From Pseudomonas sp. GM49 (GTDB lineage Bacteria > Pseudomonadota > Gammaproteobacteria > Pseudomonadales > Pseudomonadaceae): a DNA stretch of 64,000 bases. The notes under the pieces are model-generated. The model was not told the origin of the DNA, ran no database searches, and saw only the letters and a program-made list of their open reading frames with translations. The first letter of the stretch is position 1; every line of letters starts with the position of its first letter. The stretch lies in NCBI RefSeq assembly GCF_000282355.1, contig NZ_AKJL01000110.1:59930-123929 (forward strand), written 5' to 3'. Made by a program: the position numbers and the translations under genes. Below are positions 43,196 to 54,586 of this stretch, piece after piece.

Positions 43196-44254
43196 TCAGA
43201 TATCGGCGTCAGCCAGGTCGTCTTCGGTCTCTTTGACCGCAGAAGCCTTGGCGTCTGCTACCGATGCCGGGGACAGGAGCTTGTCACGCAGTTGCTTCTC
43301 CAGCTTTGCCGCGACTTCCGGGTTGTCCGCCAGGAACTTGGCCGAGTTGGCTTTGCCCTGACCGATCTTGGTGCCTTCATAGGCATACCAGGCACCGGAC
43401 TTCTCAACAAAACCGTGCAGAACACCCAGGTCGATCATCTCACCGTTGAGGTAGATGCCCTTGCCGTAAAGAATCTGGAACTCGGCCTGACGGAACGGCG
43501 AAGCCACCTTGTTCTTCACAACCTTGACGCGGGTTTCGCTACCGACGACTTCATCACCTTCCTTCACCGCGCCAGTACGACGGATGTCCAGACGAACCGA
43601 TGCGTAGAACTTCAGTGCGTTACCACCGGTGGTGGTTTCCGGGCTGCCGAACATCACGCCGATTTTCATACGGATCTGGTTAATGAAGATCACCAGGCAG
43701 TTGGCGTTCTTGATGTTACCGGTGATTTTACGCAGCGCCTGGGACATCAGACGGGCTTGCAGGCCCACGTGCATGTCACCCATTTCGCCTTCGATTTCAG
43801 CCTTTGGCACCAGGGCAGCCACGGAGTCGACGATGATCACGTCAACCGCGTTGGAACGCACCAGCATGTCGGTGATTTCCAGAGCCTGCTCGCCGGTGTC
43901 CGGCTGGGAAACCAGCAGGTCGTCGACGTTGACGCCCAGCTTGCCGGCGTACTCAGGGTCGAGGGCGTGTTCGGCGTCGACGAATGCGCAGGTCGCGCCG
44001 GCTTTTTGAGCCTGGGCGATCACGGACAGTGTCAGTGTGGTTTTACCGGAAGATTCAGGACCGTAGATTTCAACAATACGACCTTTTGGCAGGCCGCCGA
44101 TGCCGAGAGCGATGTCCAGACCCAGAGAGCCAGTGGAGATGGCCGGGATCGCCTGACGGTCCTGATCGCCCATACGCATTACGGCACCCTTGCCGAATTG
44201 ACGTTCGATCTGACCCAGGGCCGCAGCCAAGGCTTTCTTCTTGTTGTCGTCCAT
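43196..44254 (-). CDS. recA: RecA recombinase
   Basis: This 352-residue protein has all RecA hallmarks: [11 protein letters not shown]alker [37 protein letters not shown] with Walker B and the L1 loop, and [14 protein letters not shown]. It forms filaments on single-stranded DNA for homologous recombination and triggers LexA and phage-type repressor self-cleavage. ATG 44254 (MDDNKKKAL) has GAGGAC upstream. A LexA box lies 41 nt before the start. Confidence 0.98.
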   Translation of the reverse strand: MDDNKKKALAAALGQIERQFGKGAVMRMGDQDRQAIPAISTGSLGLDIALGIGGLPKGRIVEIYGPESSGKTTLTLSVIAQAQKAGATCAFVDAEHALDPEYAGKLGVNVDDLLVSQPDTGEQALEITDMLVRSNAVDVIIVDSVAALVPKAEIEGEMGDMHVGLQARLMSQALRKITGNIKNANCLVIFINQIRMKIGVMFGSPETTTGGNALKFYASVRLDIRRTGAVKEGDEVVGSETRVKVVKNKVASPFRQAEFQILYGKGIYLNGEMIDLGVLHGFVEKSGAWYAYEGTKIGQGKANSAKFLADNPEVAAKLEKQLRDKLLSPASVADAKASAVKETEDDLADADI

Positions 44255-44294
44255 TAAAGTCCTCACGTAATCAATAAGGCCTGACGGCCAACAC

Positions 44295-44310
44295 CTGTAT
44301 AAGTAGCCAG
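44295..44310 (-). promoter_or_regulatory. LexA (SOS) box of recA
   Basis: CTGTATAAGTAGCCAG fits CTG-N10-CAG and lies in the recA promoter, 41-56 nt upstream of the start codon. Confidence 0.82.
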
Positions 44311-44337
44311 TATTATTCCACAGCGTTTCCGGATCGC

Positions 44338-44844
44338 CTACCCCTGATTTGAGATTTCTGCCGCGGCATAGCGCAGCAGCCCCTCTAGCGCGGCCTTCAC
44401 CGTTTGTCGGCGCACCTCGTCGCGGTCACCGGCGAAGTGTTGCAACTCGCTGAACACTCGCTCGCCCACGCCCCAGGCCAGCCAAACCGTCCCCACTGGC
44501 TTGCTCGGCGAACCACCGTCCGGCCCGGCTACGCCACTGACCGCCACGGAAAAATACGCGCGACTTTTTTCCTGCGCCCCCCTGGCCATCGCTTCGACCA
44601 CCTCGCGACTGACCGCCCCCACCGTGGTGAACAACTCCACAGGAACATCCAGTTGCAGGTTCTTCTGCAGATTGGAATAGGTGACGTAACCGGCCTCGAA
44701 CCACGCCGAGCTGCCCGGAATACGGGTGATCGCCTCGGCGATCCCGCCTCCGGTGCAGGACTCGGCCGTGGAAACGTGGGCATTGAGAATCTGCAATTGC
44801 CTGCCAAGGTCAGCGGCGAGCTGGGTAATTACTTTCACGGTCAT
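44338..44844 (-). CDS. pncC: Nicotinamide-nucleotide amidohydrolase PncC (CinA C-terminal domain)
   Basis: This 168-residue CinA-C protein has [16 protein letters not shown] and [23 protein letters not shown]. It deamidates NMN to NaMN in the NAD salvage cycle. The N-terminal MoCF-like domain of full CinA is absent, as is usual for this gene upstream of recA in Pseudomonas. It marks one border of the mutS-cinA locus, a known tailocin insertion site in the P. fluorescens group. Confidence 0.93.
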   Translation of the reverse strand: MTVKVITQLAADLGRQLQILNAHVSTAESCTGGGIAEAITRIPGSSAWFEAGYVTYSNLQKNLQLDVPVELFTTVGAVSREVVEAMARGAQEKSRAYFSVAVSGVAGPDGGSPSKPVGTVWLAWGVGERVFSELQHFAGDRDEVRRQTVKAALEGLLRYAAAEISNQG

Positions 44845-44956
44845 CTCCTGATCGGGCGGGATGAGGTTAACCGTACACGAGCAGACCGCACTTGCAAGTT
44901 ACAGGATCGATCAAAATGTAAAGAACCAGAGGCTCTGGAAAAGGCCTGCCGGGGAA

Positions 44957-45298
44957 TCAATCTTCCACATCAGCGGACGGAACATGATCGATCCCCATGC
45001 GCTTGGCCACCCAACGCTCATACAACCCTAAAACGACGTCTGTCCCGGCCATTGCCGCTAAACAACCTCCCGCACAAGCCGCCCAAATGGAAACATTGGC
45101 GGCGTGCAGCAGCATGATGACCGAGGCGCCGCAGATCATGCTGGAGCCAGACCGCAAGCTCAGGCGCCGGATAAGGGACCAGCCACGAACGCCCGCCTTA
45201 TCGGCACGCCACATTTCACCGGTAACGCCACCGACTATTGGCAGGATGATGACCAACCAAAGAGGCATGTCCAGCAACGCATATTGCTCAGCGGTCAT
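44957..45298 (-). CDS. Phage/tailocin-type holin
   Basis: This 113-residue membrane protein has hydrophobic segments at about residues 12-27 (PLWLVIILPIVGGVTG), 56-72 and 75-98, separated by a basic loop (KAGVRGWSLIRRLSLR), with a charged C-terminus. The pattern matches the holin of P. fluorescens tailocin clusters found between mutS and cinA. ATG 45298 has AAGGAGG 7 nt upstream, so it should be well translated. No lysozyme, spanin or tail gene accompanies it. A promoter with two overlapping operators lies 55-96 nt upstream. Confidence 0.75.
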   Translation of the reverse strand: MTAEQYALLDMPLWLVIILPIVGGVTGEMWRADKAGVRGWSLIRRLSLRSGSSMICGASVIMLLHAANVSIWAACAGGCLAAMAGTDVVLGLYERWVAKRMGIDHVPSADVED

Positions 45299-45352
45299 TT
45301 CATGCCTCCTTGAGTGAACGGTCACACCGCGTTCTTGAATGGACAGGCAACA

Positions 45353-45381
45353 AGATTATGCATTTGTGCATATTCAGTCAA
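45353..45381 (-). promoter_or_regulatory. Sigma-70 promoter of the holin gene
   Basis: On the - strand TTGACT (45381-45376) and TAATCT (45358-45353) are separated by exactly 17 bp. Repressor-like palindromes overlap both elements. Confidence 0.75.
45358..45371. promoter_or_regulatory. Operator-like palindrome 1 (holin promoter)
   Basis: ATGCA-N4-TGCAT sits in the spacer between -35 and -10 and touches the -10 box. Confidence 0.65.
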
Positions 45382-45394
45382 TGCATTAACGCAT
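45381..45394. promoter_or_regulatory. Operator-like palindrome 2 (holin promoter)
   Basis: ATGCATTAACGCAT is palindromic at 12 of 14 positions, abuts the -35 box, and shares the ATGC/GCAT half-site with palindrome 1, centred 23 bp away. Confidence 0.65.
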
Positions 45395-45426
45395 ACAAAA
45401 AGACGATTCGATGCTTTCGCACCACG

Positions 45427-45454
45427 AAAAAACCCCGCTCGGGAAGCAGGTTTT
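45427..45454 (-). terminator. Probable terminator of the repressor gene
   Basis: On the - strand AAAACCTGCT and AGCGGGGTTTTTT form an imperfect stem (one bulge, one G-T pair) ending in T6, 17 nt after the repressor stop. Confidence 0.6.
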
Positions 45455-45471
45455 AAATGAACACCGGGGTG

Positions 45472-46206
45472 TTAACGGGCGTACATACCCCACCAGAAGA
45501 CATGTCCGAGGATAACTATCGGCTCCTCCTGGATCTCCTGAAAGGTGTAATCTTCGTCCGGATGCTCGTCACGATTGAAGCTGCGCAAGCGAATCCCGGA
45601 CGGCAGGCGATACAGCTGCTTCACCCGCAATTGGCCGTTGTGATTGATTGCATAAAGGTCGCCGTCAACGATATCGCCAATGCCACACTTGCCGGCATTG
45701 ACCCCGACCGTGGCACCGTCGCGCAGTACCGGCAACATGCTGTTGCCCCGCACTGTCACACATTTTGCCTGGTCGAACTGCACGCCGTTGTGGCGCAGGC
45801 TACGCTTGCCAAACCGCAGACTAGAGCGCTCGCTTTCTTCGATTACGAATCTTCCCGATCCTGCAGCCAATTCAACCTCGCGAAGAAAGGGGACCGACAC
45901 CTCATCGTCATCGACAGGGGTATCGTCGTCCCACAGACTTATATCCTTGAGTTCCGAATGCACGGGAGCGCGCCCGGCATTGGCGGCAGACGCGACGTCC
46001 GCGCGGCCACGCAACTGGTCGGTGCTCACGGAGAAATACTCGGCGATCTTCGAAATATGTTTATCCGAAGGATCGACGATCTTACCGCTGAGAATGCGCG
46101 AGAGCGTGGATTGAGGCACGCCGGTTCGACGGTGAAGCTCCGTGGGGGAGATCCCGTGCTGATCGAGCAATGCTCTTAATACGGTAGATACGTTGCGTTT
46201 ATGCAT
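45472..46206 (-). CDS. S24-type self-cleaving phage repressor (PrtR-like)
   Basis: This 244-residue regulator has an N-terminal XRE helix-turn-helix (HGISPTELHRRTGVPQSTLSRILSG) and a C-terminal peptidase S24 domain. A probable Ala-Gly cleavage site lies in ELAAGSGR. Catalytic Ser is in VRGNSMLPVL and catalytic Lys in GQLRVKQLYR. Such repressors cleave themselves on RecA filaments. P. fluorescens tailocin clusters at the mutS-cinA site begin with this type of gene. ATG 46206 (MHKRNV) or 46215 (MRAMHK) can both start the protein. It probably represses the downstream holin promoter and itself. Confidence 0.85.
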   Translation of the reverse strand: MHKRNVSTVLRALLDQHGISPTELHRRTGVPQSTLSRILSGKIVDPSDKHISKIAEYFSVSTDQLRGRADVASAANAGRAPVHSELKDISLWDDDTPVDDDEVSVPFLREVELAAGSGRFVIEESERSSLRFGKRSLRHNGVQFDQAKCVTVRGNSMLPVLRDGATVGVNAGKCGIGDIVDGDLYAINHNGQLRVKQLYRLPSGIRLRSFNRDEHPDEDYTFQEIQEEPIVILGHVFWWGMYAR

Positions 46207-46249
46207 AGCCCGCATAGTGCTTGCTCTTCTCGAAGAAGACAATGCCGAT

Positions 46250-46283
46250 TTGCATAAACGGTGCATAACATGATTTTTGCATC
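46250..46283. promoter_or_regulatory. TGCAT half-site cluster upstream of the repressor
   Basis: TGCAT occurs at 46251, 46262 and 46278 in a 34-nt AT-rich stretch between the repressor and mutS. It is the same half-site as in the holin promoter operators. Autoregulation is inferred. Confidence 0.5.
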
Positions 46284-46415
46284 GTAAAAGGTGTCACCCG
46301 GCCGTGGTGCCTGCGTCGGGTAGACCGCCCATGGTAACCTTGCGCCCATCGCGGAAAAGCCCGGCCGTTGCCCCGCTTTTGCCCCACCTCTTTCAACGAG
46401 CTTCCTGACAATCCG

Positions 46416-48995
46416 ATGAATAAAGCCGTCTCCGACCTGTCCTCCCACACCCCGATGATGCAGCAGTACTGGCGCCTGAAAAACCAGCACCCGGACCAGC
46501 TGATGTTCTACCGCATGGGCGACTTCTACGAGATCTTCTATGAAGACGCAAAGAAGGCCGCCAAGTTGCTGGACATCACCCTGACCGCCCGCGGGCAGTC
46601 GGCTGGCCAGGCGATTCCGATGTGCGGGATTCCTTACCATGCCGCCGAGGGTTACCTGGCAAAGCTGGTGAAGCTGGGCGAATCGGTGGTGATCTGCGAG
46701 CAGGTTGGCGATCCGGCTACCAGTAAAGGGCCTGTGGAGCGTCAGGTCGTGCGCATCATCACGCCGGGAACGGTGAGTGACGAAGCGCTGCTCGATGAAC
46801 GCAGGGACAACCTGATCGCCGCCGTTCTGGGTGATGAGCGCCTGTTCGGCCTGGCGGTGCTGGACATCACCAGTGGCAACTTCAGTGTGCTGGAAATCAA
46901 GGGTTGGGAAAACCTGCTGGCGGAACTGGAGCGGGTCAACCCGGTGGAACTGCTGATCCCGGATGACTGGCCCAAGGACTTGCCGGCGGAAAAACGCCGC
47001 GGTGTGCGTCGCCGTGCACCGTGGGATTTCGAACGCGATTCGGCGCTCAAAAGCCTGTGCCAGCAATTCTCGACCCAGGACCTCAAAGGCTTTGGCTGTG
47101 AGAATCTGACCCTGGCCATCGGCGCAGCGGGTTGCCTGCTGGCCTACGCCAAGGAAACCCAGCGCACCGCCCTGCCCCATTTGCGCAGCTTGCGCCATGA
47201 ACGCCTGGACGACACTGTAGTGCTCGATGGCGCCAGCCGTCGCAACCTGGAGCTCGACACCAACCTGGCAGGGGGCCGCGACAACACCCTGCAATCGGTG
47301 GTGGACCGTTGCCAGACCGCCATGGGCAGCCGCCTGCTGACCCGCTGGCTGAATCGCCCGTTGCGCGATTTGACGGTGCTGTTGGCACGTCAGACCTCGA
47401 TCACTTGCCTGCTCGACGGCTACCGCTTCGAAAGACTGCAACCGCAGCTGAAGGAAATCGGTGACATCGAGCGGATTCTTGCGCGGATCGGCCTGCGCAA
47501 TGCCCGTCCACGCGACCTCGCCCGCTTGCGTGATGCCCTCGGCGCACTGCCGGAACTGCAAGTGGCAATGACCGAGCTCGAAGCTCCGCACCTCCAGCAA
47601 CTCGCCACCATCACCAGCACCTACCCGGAACTGGCGGCACTTCTGGAAAAAGCCATCATCGACAACCCGCCCGCGGTCATTCGTGACGGCGGCGTGCTGA
47701 AAACCGGTTACGACAGCGAACTCGACGAACTGCAGTCGCTCAGCGAAAACGCCGGACAATTCCTGATCGACCTTGAGGCACGGGAAAAGGCCCGCACCGG
47801 CCTGTCTCACCTGAAGGTCGGCTACAACCGCATCCACGGTTACTTCATCGAACTGCCGAGCAAGCAGGCGGAATCAGCACCGGCCGACTATGTTCGCCGC
47901 CAGACGCTCAAAGGCGCCGAGCGCTTCATTACGCCGGAACTCAAGGCCTTCGAAGACAAGGCATTGTCAGCCAAGAGCCGCGCCCTGGCCCGCGAGAAGA
48001 TGCTGTACGAAGCACTGCTCGAAGACCTGATCGCCCAGCTGCCACCCTTGCAGGACACCGCCGGCGCCCTCGCCGAGCTGGACGTCTTGAGCAACCTTGC
48101 CGAACGTGCGCTGAACCTCGACCTGAACTGCCCACGCTTCGTCAGCGAGCCGTGCATGCGCATCAGCCAGGGTCGTCACCCGGTGGTCGAACAAGTGCTG
48201 ACCACGCCGTTCGTGGCCAACGACCTGAGCCTGGACGACAACACCCGCATGCTGGTGATCACCGGTCCCAACATGGGCGGTAAATCCACCTACATGCGTC
48301 AGACCGCCTTGATCGTGCTCCTGGCGCACATCGGCAGCTTCGTACCGGCAGCCAGTTGCGAACTGTCGCTGGTCGACCGCATCTTCACCCGGATCGGCTC
48401 CAGCGATGACCTGGCCGGCGGGCGTTCGACCTTCATGGTGGAAATGAGCGAAACCGCGAACATCCTGCACAACGCCACAGAGCGCAGCCTGGTGCTGATG
48501 GACGAAGTCGGGCGCGGCACCAGCACCTTCGACGGTCTGTCCCTGGCATGGGCGGCGGCCGAGCGCCTGGCGCATCTGCGTGCCTACACACTGTTCGCCA
48601 CCCACTACTTTGAACTGACCGTCCTGCCGGAAGCCCAGCCGCTGGTGGCCAACGTGCACCTCAATGCCACCGAGCACAATGAACGCATCGTGTTCCTGCA
48701 CCACGTGCTGCCTGGGCCGGCTAGCCAGAGTTATGGCCTGGCCGTTGCGCAGCTGGCGGGCGTGCCGAGTGAAGTCATCACCCGTGCTCGCGAGCATTTG
48801 AGCCGCCTGGAGGACACCGCTCTGCCCCATGAGACGCCTGCACCGGCCAAAGGTAAACCGGCCGCGCCGCTGCAAAGCGACCTGTTTGCCAGCCTGCCGC
48901 ACCCGGTGCTGGATGAACTGGCCAAGCTCGACCTGGACGACATGACGCCGCGCCGTGCTCTCGAAATGCTCTATACACTAAAGACACGGATCTAA
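46416..48995 (+). CDS. mutS: DNA mismatch repair protein MutS
   Basis: This 859-residue MutS has the mismatch-binding motif [19 protein letters not shown] near the N-terminus and an ATPase with Walker [14 protein letters not shown]. It also has the [19 protein letters not shown] region and a C-terminal beta-clamp motif QSDLF. ATG 46416 gives [19 protein letters not shown], the normal start in this group. It recognises mismatches and starts repair. The promoter lies in the 200-nt gap shared with the divergent phage repressor. Confidence 0.97.
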   Translation: MNKAVSDLSSHTPMMQQYWRLKNQHPDQLMFYRMGDFYEIFYEDAKKAAKLLDITLTARGQSAGQAIPMCGIPYHAAEGYLAKLVKLGESVVICEQVGDPATSKGPVERQVVRIITPGTVSDEALLDERRDNLIAAVLGDERLFGLAVLDITSGNFSVLEIKGWENLLAELERVNPVELLIPDDWPKDLPAEKRRGVRRRAPWDFERDSALKSLCQQFSTQDLKGFGCENLTLAIGAAGCLLAYAKETQRTALPHLRSLRHERLDDTVVLDGASRRNLELDTNLAGGRDNTLQSVVDRCQTAMGSRLLTRWLNRPLRDLTVLLARQTSITCLLDGYRFERLQPQLKEIGDIERILARIGLRNARPRDLARLRDALGALPELQVAMTELEAPHLQQLATITSTYPELAALLEKAIIDNPPAVIRDGGVLKTGYDSELDELQSLSENAGQFLIDLEAREKARTGLSHLKVGYNRIHGYFIELPSKQAESAPADYVRRQTLKGAERFITPELKAFEDKALSAKSRALAREKMLYEALLEDLIAQLPPLQDTAGALAELDVLSNLAERALNLDLNCPRFVSEPCMRISQGRHPVVEQVLTTPFVANDLSLDDNTRMLVITGPNMGGKSTYMRQTALIVLLAHIGSFVPAASCELSLVDRIFTRIGSSDDLAGGRSTFMVEMSETANILHNATERSLVLMDEVGRGTSTFDGLSLAWAAAERLAHLRAYTLFATHYFELTVLPEAQPLVANVHLNATEHNERIVFLHHVLPGPASQSYGLAVAQLAGVPSEVITRAREHLSRLEDTALPHETPAPAKGKPAAPLQSDLFASLPHPVLDELAKLDLDDMTPRRALEMLYTLKTRI

Positions 48996-49136
48996 CGCAG
49001 CGGCTTGCAAGCTGTTAGAATCTCGCGCGGTTTGGGATGCTGCTGGCTATAGCCTGGCCAGCAGACTATCGCTCCCGAACCTGGCGACCCCTACGAGAAG
49101 GGGCGCAGCAAGCCGCGCCTGAGGAGAAAATTAGAA

Positions 49137-49460
49137 ATGACCTTCGTCGTCACCGACAACTGCATCAAGTGCAAGTACACCGACTGCGTAGAAGTCTGTC
49201 CGGTGGACTGCTTTTACGAAGGCCCGAATTTCCTGGTGATCCACCCGGATGAGTGCATCGATTGCGCGCTGTGCGAACCTGAATGCCCTGCTGTGGCAAT
49301 CTTCTCCGAAGATGAGGTTCCGGCCGGCATGGAGAACTTCATCGAGCTGAACGCTGAGTTGGCCGATATCTGGCCAAACATCACCGAACGCAAAGATCCA
49401 ATGCCCGATTCCGCAGAATGGGACGGCAAGCCAGGCAAGATCGCAGACCTCGAACGCTGA
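49137..49460 (+). CDS. fdxA: 7Fe ferredoxin FdxA
   Basis: This 107-residue ferredoxin has an N-terminal Fe-S region with Cys9, Cys12, Cys17, Cys21 and Cys25, and a second cluster motif [12 protein letters not shown] (Cys40-Cys50). It fits a [3Fe-4S]/[4Fe-4S] protein of the Azotobacter FdI type. AGGAGA precedes ATG. The position between mutS and rsmZ/rpoS is conserved in Pseudomonas. Confidence 0.95.
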   Translation: MTFVVTDNCIKCKYTDCVEVCPVDCFYEGPNFLVIHPDECIDCALCEPECPAVAIFSEDEVPAGMENFIELNAELADIWPNITERKDPMPDSAEWDGKPGKIADLER

Positions 49461-49477
49461 TTACCCCCGCGTTCGCG

Positions 49478-49502
49478 AAAAAGGCCCCACAAGGGCCTTT
49501 TT
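49478..49502 (+). terminator. Terminator of fdxA
   Basis: AAAAAGGCCC-CACAA-GGGCCTTTTT, 17 nt after the fdxA stop. Confidence 0.9.
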
Positions 49503-49516
49503 GCTTTTCTGCAGGC

Positions 49517-49645
49517 AAAAAAAGGGGCGGTTTGACCCGCCCACATTTTTTCCCTATTCCCTGTACTCCGCTTCATCGTCCTGATGAATCGCGTCCTGCG
49601 ATATCCATATCCCTCATCCTTGAAGGACGTGTCTGTCCGTCGACA
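49517..49645 (-). ncRNA. rsmZ: Small regulatory RNA RsmZ
   Basis: About 129 nt on the - strand, from TGTCGACGGACAGACA at the 5' end to a GGGCGG...CCGCCC terminator with T7. It carries nine GGA triplets. Several sit in hairpin loops such as ATCGC-AGGAC-GCGAT and TTCATC-AGGAC-GATGAA, the RsmA/CsrA-binding design. RsmZ titrates RsmA/RsmE to relieve translational repression of secondary metabolism and exoproduct genes. The fdxA-rsmZ-rpoS location is the conserved Pseudomonas position. TAATAT at about -14 to -9 is the probable -10 box. Confidence 0.92.
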
Positions 49646-49715
49646 CAACCTGAATATTAGAGTTTTCCCCTCCGGGATCAATCGCCCCTTGGCGCGAATT
49701 CCAACTGTCACACGC

Positions 49716-49757
49716 CATTAATAATAGAAAATAGCTATATAAATCAAAAAGATAAAG
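49716..49757. other. AT-rich segment between GacA site and rsmZ promoter
   Basis: This is a stretch of almost only A and T (AATAATAGAAAATAGCTATATAAATC-like). In P. aeruginosa the corresponding DNA binds MvaT/MvaU or IHF-type proteins. The same role here is inferred. Confidence 0.5.
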
Positions 49758-49817
49758 CGACGAAGCGCTCAGCATGGACGACTGCCAGGGTGTAAAAATA
49801 ACGAACACTTACGCAAG

Positions 49818-49835
49818 AGTAAGCCCAGGCTTACA
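49818..49835. promoter_or_regulatory. GacA upstream activating sequence of rsmZ
   Basis: On the - strand TGTAAG-CCTGGG-CTTACT differs from the TGTAAG-N6-CTTACA consensus at one base. It lies about 180 nt upstream of the rsmZ start, the usual distance for GacA activation. Confidence 0.85.
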
Positions 49836-49882
49836 GTACGGAACCAAAATTCCGAGGGGACTCGGCTTCCTGGCCAGGCATT

Positions 49883-49910
49883 AAAAAACCCCGAGCCAGT
49901 CGGGGTTTTT
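49883..49910 (-). terminator. Terminator of rpoS
   Basis: AAAACCCCGA-GCCAG-TCGGGGTTTT, symmetric A/T flanks, 21 nt downstream of the rpoS stop. Confidence 0.9.
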
Positions 49911-49931
49911 CATGCCATCACAGTGAGTGCC

Positions 49932-50939
<1,008 letters not shown>

Positions 50940-51044
50940 TGTTATAGTCCTTTGGTGAGTTCGACCTCAAGCCCGAGCGGCGCCTTGATCCCTGGCAACG
51001 CTGGAGCCTGTCCCCTCTACGCAACGGAACAGGCTGGTAAGCGA

Positions 51045-51902
51045 TCAACGACGTGGCAGGAATTGCAGCGGATCTACAGGTTTACCTTGGCGGCGAATCT
51101 CAAAATGCAGTTTCACCCGGTCTGTACCCGTTGACCCCATTTCGGCAATTGTCTGTCCGACCTTGACCTGCTGCCCCTCCCGAACCAACAGCCTGCGGTT
51201 ATGTCCGTAGGCACTGACGTAGGTTTCACTGTGCTTGATGATCACTAATTCGCCGTAGCCCCTTAAGCCACTCCCGGCGTACACCACCGTCCCATCAGAC
51301 GCAGCTAAAACAGGCTGTCCCAAATCTCCGGCGATATCAATTCCTTTATTCAAACTACCGTTTGAAGAGAATTTCCCGATCAGAATGCCATTAGATGGCC
51401 ATCCCCAGCCGGTCGGGGCTGGCCCGGGAGGGGGCAACGGAGCGGGTGCAGGCTTGTTCGCGACGGACGGTACAACCGTCGTTGTGCTGGTGGCCGCACC
51501 GTTTACCGGACGACGGATGACCGTGGTTTTACTCGAAGACGAAGGTGTTGAACTGGACGAACTGACCACCGCCGTCGACGTTGAATCGCTACGACCATCA
51601 AAGCGAATCGTCTGACCCGGATGGATGGTGTAAGGCGCAGCAATGTTGTTACGTGCCGCCAGGGCCTTGTAGTCCCAACCATAACGGAAGGCGATGGAGA
51701 ACAAGGTGTCCTTGGGGCGAACGACGTATTGTCCCGTGGTCACGGCCGGACGCTGGGCCGCGGCATTGTTACGGTCCACGACACGTACGTCGCTGGATTT
51801 GTTGCTGGAACAACCGACCAGCAAGGTACTCAAGACAAGGCCAGTCACCAGGCGCTGAAAGCTCGTTTTACCCATACGCTGCGCTATGACTGTGAGACTC
51901 AC
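51045..51902 (-). CDS. nlpD: NlpD-like lipoprotein (LysM + degenerate LytM domain)
   Basis: This 285-residue protein has a lipobox LVGC (Cys31 from the GTG start), a LysM domain (YVVRPKDTLFSIAFRYGWDYKALAARN, in part), a Ser/Thr/Pro-rich linker and a C-terminal M23-type domain. The usual H-x-GIDIA histidine is replaced (SLNKGIDIAG), as in NlpD proteins that activate amidases instead of cutting peptidoglycan. The start is GTG 51902 with AAGGGAG upstream; ATG 51875 is an alternative. Operon pcm-nlpD-rpoS. Confidence 0.9.
   Translation of the reverse strand: MSLTVIAQRMGKTSFQRLVTGLVLSTLLVGCSSNKSSDVRVVDRNNAAAQRPAVTTGQYVVRPKDTLFSIAFRYGWDYKALAARNNIAAPYTIHPGQTIRFDGRSDSTSTAVVSSSSSTPSSSSKTTVIRRPVNGAATSTTTVVPSVANKPAPAPLPPPGPAPTGWGWPSNGILIGKFSSNGSLNKGIDIAGDLGQPVLAASDGTVVYAGSGLRGYGELVIIKHSETYVSAYGHNRRLLVREGQQVKVGQTIAEMGSTGTDRVKLHFEIRRQGKPVDPLQFLPRR
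51351..51364. promoter_or_regulatory. PsrA-type operator inside nlpD, upstream of rpoS
   Basis: CAAAC-TACC-GTTTG matches the published PsrA palindrome (G/C)AAAC-N2-4-GTTT(G/C). It is about 410 nt before the rpoS start codon, where the rpoS promoter lies in P. putida and P. aeruginosa. PsrA activates rpoS in those species. Confidence 0.7.
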
Positions 51903-51983
51903 CCGCCGCTCCCTTTGTGGTGGCTGAAAATGTGAAATACCGGAGTCCGGCATGAACTGTCGCAAGTATAACGGGCCGTGCAC

Positions 51984-52113
51984 GCTTTACCTTTAATGCG
52001 GCGAATCGGTGTCGCGCACACGTTTGCTGCCTGACGATGAATCCCGTTCAAACGAACGATGCCGCTGTAAGACAAAGGCAATCGAAGAGAATTCAGCGCG
52101 CCGAAACAAATGC
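51984..52113. other. nlpD-pcm gap
   Basis: A 130-nt non-coding gap within the operon (longer when nlpD is started at GTG 51902). No clear terminator; a secondary promoter for nlpD is possible. Confidence 0.35.
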
Positions 52114-53527
<1,414 letters not shown>

Positions 53528-53540
<13 letters not shown>

Positions 53541-54586
53541 GGGCTGTCCGTCTGCCCCACCGGCACCAGATCGACAAGCTCACGCACCAATACGGTGGCG
53601 AAGCATCCGGCCGGCAGGACGAATTCCAGTTGCAGAATGTCAGGCTCGGGATAATGCCACGTCAACCCGCCAATGGGCAGCCGCAGGATGCGACGTTCGT
53701 GGCTCATACCGGCGTTGATCAACCAATCACGCAAATCCGCTTCGCGTGCGGCGATGGCCTGCTCCAGTTCATGGACAACGCCCGTGGCCGGCGAGTCACC
53801 TTCGCCCCACTGCGGACCGGTCGGGTGCAGATCGAGAATCGCCAGGCGCGGGTCGCTGCACTCAGCCTCACCGGCCGGGAAAAAGCTGCGACTGTCGGTG
53901 AACGCCAGCAGATCACCCACCTGGGCACGCTGCCAGGTGCCATCGGCGACACGTGCGGCCAGCACCTGATTGAACAGAAAACTGCGCGCCGTGGAGAGCA
54001 GTCGCGAGCGCACGTTGCGCTGCTCCGGCAAGGCCTTGCGCGCGGCCCAGGCGCGAGCATCGACCACGTTACCGCCGTCATGGCCGAAACGCTGAGCGCC
54101 GAAATAATTGGGGATGCCTTGTTTGGCGATCAGTTGCAGACGCTCTTCAAGCGCAGACTTGTCGCCGGCGAACTGAGTCAGGCGCAACGTAAAACCATTG
54201 GCCGAGTGCGCACCGCGTTGCAGTTTGCGCTTGTGGCGGGCGGTCTTGAGGATCTTCAGCGTATCGTTTTCCGCGGCCGACAGATCAGGGTCGGCCTTGC
54301 CCGGCAATTGCACGCTGAACCACTGGCGAGTCAACGCCTGACGGTCCTTGAGCCCGGCATAACTGACAGTGCGCAATGGCACACCCGCAGCCTTGGCAAT
54401 CCGCCTCGCAGCTTCTTCAGTATTCAGGCCGCGCTTTTCCACCCAGATCCACAGGTGTTCGCCTTCGCCACTCAGTGGGATGTCGAGCACTTCATCAACC
54501 TGGAAATCTTCCGCGATCGCTTTCAGGACCGCCGTGCCGAGGGCCTCACCGTAAGCCCGCGGGCCGAGCAATTGCAGTTCGTTCAT
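53528..54586 (-). CDS. truD: tRNA pseudouridine(13) synthase TruD
   Basis: This 352-residue TruD has [26 protein letters not shown] at the start, the catalytic aspartate in [18 protein letters not shown], and [16 protein letters not shown]. It makes pseudouridine 13 in tRNA-Glu. ATGA overlap with ispF upstream and 13-nt overlap with surE downstream place it in a tight operon. Confidence 0.95.
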
